Assembly: GCA_013396755.1 (NCBI GenBank)
Contig: VWZF01005531.1
Location: 1,780,328 to 1,844,327 of the forward strand
DNA length: 64,000 bases
Reading direction: 5' to 3'
Source: Sclerurus mexicanus
Lineage: Eukaryota; Chordata; Aves; Passeriformes; Furnariidae
In this document: positions 61,801 through 64,000 of the stretch, piece by piece
Position numbering within the stretch: the first letter of the stretch is position 1
Layout: the number at the start of each line of letters is the position of its first letter
The notes under the pieces: generated by a model
Database searches by the model: none
What the model was told of the DNA's origin: nothing
The model's input: only the letters and a program-made list of their open reading frames with translations
Program-made: the position numbers and the translations under genes

Positions 61801-62119
61801 CTATGCTATGCTTTTAATGGACTCGTAATCTGTAATGCTCCCTTTTTTCTCTGCCTGAAAATGGATAAATTCCAGCATTTCAATACATATGCACATTTTT
61901 GCTTCTGTGCTTTAAAGAATTTCTTAACACTGGACCATATCCTGCACAAATAATTCCACTGACTCTGCTGGAAGTAATCTCATCAGACAGGTGGGATACG
62001 TGCTGCATTCAGTACTTTCTTCTCCTGAGCTAAGGAAAGTATTTGTCTGAATAAGAGACCAACTGTGTTCAATGCAAAACCAGAATTCACCATTCTCACA
62101 CAGTCATGAAGTGGAGCAC

Positions 62120-62158
62120 TTGTGTTCAGGAGTGGGTATTTGTGTTCAGGAGTGGGTA
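62120..62158. repeat. Two-copy tandem duplication, 20-base period
   Basis: TTGTGTTCAGGAGTGGGTA occurs twice in tandem (62,120-62,138 and 62,140-62,158) without mismatch, suggesting a recent local duplication. Confidence 0.9.
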
Positions 62159-63105
62159 AAATAGACAGTCTTTGGACTGTCCTACCTCTGAGATTCCTTC
62201 TGAAATCTGAGGAGATAGAGGTGCCTCCCAGGAAACAGCCCATCAGACCTTTGCAAAAGGTGCAGAGCGTGCACGAGGATGCTTTGAGATGTGCTTCAAA
62301 CAGCTTCTGATTGGTAATACGAAGTATCATGGAGAAGTTGGGCTTTCCATGGTCCTAGTTGAGTATTCAAAATCAGGTGATACTTCTGATAATTTTGATT
62401 TCTTTTTCTCTCTGTCTCTGTCCCCAGTTAGAAGGCAAGGATCATATCACCTTCTTTTCAAAGATGTGGAGCAAAGCCACAGTGTTTGTGGTAGACCCAA
62501 CTATTATAAAGAGTAACTAGATGAAACTGTCCATGCAAATGTGTATCATCTCTCCTCAGAGCATGGCCTGGTCACTTCAGACTCAACAGAAGGTTGTTTT
62601 TAAATCCTTATTAACTCTTCATTTTGTTGACCTCTCCATCAAACTCATTGAGCTCTCGTTATCTCCGCCTTACTATTTTGCTCCTCTGCTTTCTCCTTTC
62701 ACTTTTTGAGTCTGGTGGCTTATAGAGAGAAACTGTGCCATTAGGAGGGAGAGCCTCTCGATTCTGCACTTGGGAGCATGCGTGTTCCCCTTTCACCAGC
62801 ACACCCCACTCAAGCTACGTCGGTTGCCGTGGAGGAGCATCTATGAGGATGGCAGATACCACATCTAATCAGTGCAGAGAAAGGCTCTGCCACATTCGTG
62901 GATGAGTAAATCCATCCAGCCTATGCAAGCAGATTTTTTCAATGGCTTATAACTTAACCAAATCTGGGCAACTTTTAATAAAAACCTTTCCCCTGCCAAA
63001 ATTTTAAGTCCTTTCTCCGAACCATGGAGGCACTAGAGCTTTTTAATGAAACAGTTATTAAAAAAACAAAACAAAACTAGGAATAATAACATGTTTTTTC
63101 TCTCG

Positions 63106-63142
63106 GTTGTTCTCAGAAAAGTTGTTCTGTTGTTCTCAGAAA
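63106..63142. repeat. Short direct repeat
   Basis: GTTGTTCTCAGAAA occurs at 63,106-63,119 and again at 63,129-63,142. Confidence 0.8.
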
Positions 63143-63377
63143 TGGCTGAACCAGTTCAGCCTGACTTATTTATTTTGGAAAGAGTCAGCTGAGACAAACT
63201 TTCAGCATGGGAAATTTCGGCCCAACTGGTTAGCGTTTCTCAAAGTTTGGCAAAGTTTAATGCAAGTGAAAATGTTCTTACACTGAGAAGTCAAAGGCAA
63301 GCTTACCTATCAGCAAAGCTCCTTGCTTAGTGTAGGAAAAGGCTATATATAATAACTGCTTTTTCTTAATGTTTCAG

Positions 63378-63586
63378 ATTCTTTGAGTATATATTGCTCT
63401 ACAAAGACGCAGTAATGTTTCAGATTGAACAAGTTACAAAGCTTTGCTCGAAGATTGCTCTGACAGAGCCATGGGATCCATATGACATTCCTGCCAACTC
63501 CACTTACGAAGATCAGTACTACATTGGGGGACCTGGAGATGAAATTATGGTACAAGAATGGTCTGACAGAAAACCAGCCAGGAAAT
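63378..63586 (+). CDS. EPDR1: EPDR1 internal coding exon (exon 2), gene partial
   Basis: 209 bases between a TTTCAG acceptor and a GTATGT donor, open in the frame FFEYILLYKDAVMFQIEQV. It continues through WDPYDIPANSTYEDQYYIGG and IMVQEWSDRKPARK. This matches the middle exon of mammalian EPDR1 (MERP1) in sequence, length and phases (enters with two bases already used, leaves with one). EPDR1 is a secreted and lysosomal ependymin-family glycoprotein proposed to bind lipids. NST here is an N-glycosylation site and the LCSK cysteine is conserved. Exon 1 (signal peptide) is not found in the window; exon 3 should lie to the right. The frame remains open past the donor, but those codons are intron. 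Confidence 0.95.
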
Positions 63587-64000
63587 GTATGTGCATGCTT
63601 TTGTTTCATCTTAATAATAATCAATATCTCTGCTGCCCAGAGAAAAATAAAATTATTTGTGTTTCATGCCAGCTTTCCGTATTTCTATAAAGCTTGCTGG
63701 AAGAAATAATAAACATGCCCTGTACACAGCATATCACTTTATTAACAATGCATTTTATTAAGAAAATGTTCCATATCTGATCAGGACTAAATATGTCCAA
63801 GTTCATATCATACATATTTTGGCATGGAACAGCATAATTTTGTGTCTGAATCTGGCAGTCTGTAGCCAAAATTTGCCTGGAGAATTGGTACTATAATTAG
63901 GGGCATGCACAATCAAAGTAGAGTCTGCATAATAGAAACAAAGCAGGTGTCAGTGCTTGTGTACACATGATTCTGAGACCACTGATATCTTAATATGTGC
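63587..64000 (+). other. EPDR1 intron 2 (start)
   Basis: AT-rich sequence after the exon 2 donor. No further exon is seen before the window ends. Confidence 0.7.

Larger units (their letters stand above)
47011..63377 (+). other. Probable EPDR1 intron 1: contents
   Basis: About 16 kb of AT-rich DNA with no recognised coding exon. It contains a CR1 fragment at 58,711-58,815, short tandem duplications at 62,120-62,158 and 63,106-63,142, and a stretch at 52,380-53,201 where minus-strand frames are unusually open. Many T or A runs are present. Assignment as intron rests on the expected position of EPDR1 exon 1 near the CpG island. Confidence 0.5.

Noticed and set aside
1..64000. CRISPR arrays, prokaryotic operons, tRNA or rRNA genes
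   Set aside because: I saw none. The window is vertebrate nuclear DNA with introns and LINE fragments.

Overview
The window is vertebrate nuclear DNA, almost certainly from a bird. The genes are split into exons with GT-AG introns, several fragments of the avian-type CR1 LINE 3' end are present, and the gene order NME8 > SFRP4 < EPDR1 > matches the human 7p14 block (from memory). A 44-base run of N marks it as a draft assembly. Most of the sequence is AT-rich intron or intergenic DNA; only the SFRP4 5' end and the DNA beyond it form a GC-rich island.

Layout. Positions 1 to about 14,100 are intergenic and no gene is recognised there; a CATGTG/TG-rich stretch lies at about 12.1-13.05 kb. Positions 14,186-28,575 (+) hold a complete NME8 (TXNDC3) coding sequence in 15 exons, 584 residues: a thioredoxin domain with WCGPC followed by three nucleoside-diphosphate-kinase domains. 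About 28.6-35.9 kb is the gap between the two convergent genes, with candidate poly(A) signals. Positions 45,247-35,973 (-) hold a complete SFRP4 in 6 exons, 346 residues: signal peptide, frizzled cysteine-rich domain, netrin-like domain and basic tail. A TATA box lies just upstream, inside the CpG island. Positions 63,378-63,586 (+) are an internal exon of EPDR1. Its first exon is not visible and probably lies in or near the GC-rich assembly gap at 46,798-46,841; its third exon should lie beyond the right edge. About 47-63.4 kb would then be EPDR1 intron 1.

The three genes do not form a pathway. NME8 is an axonemal (outer dynein arm) protein of cilia and sperm. SFRP4 is a secreted Wnt antagonist. 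EPDR1 is a secreted or lysosomal ependymin-family glycoprotein. NME8 and SFRP4 are tail to tail; SFRP4 and EPDR1 are head to head across the CpG island.

I found no sign of a wholly new system. The observations most worth a second look are these: an exact 21-base copy of the SFRP4 exon 4 splice-acceptor junction set inside a small tandem repeat in the next intron, where it could define an 18-base in-frame microexon; the EPDR1 first exon apparently lost to the gap; a catalytic-type histidine in the second NDK domain of NME8; repeated exon architecture in NME8; and a poly(A)-tailed insertion in SFRP4 intron 4.
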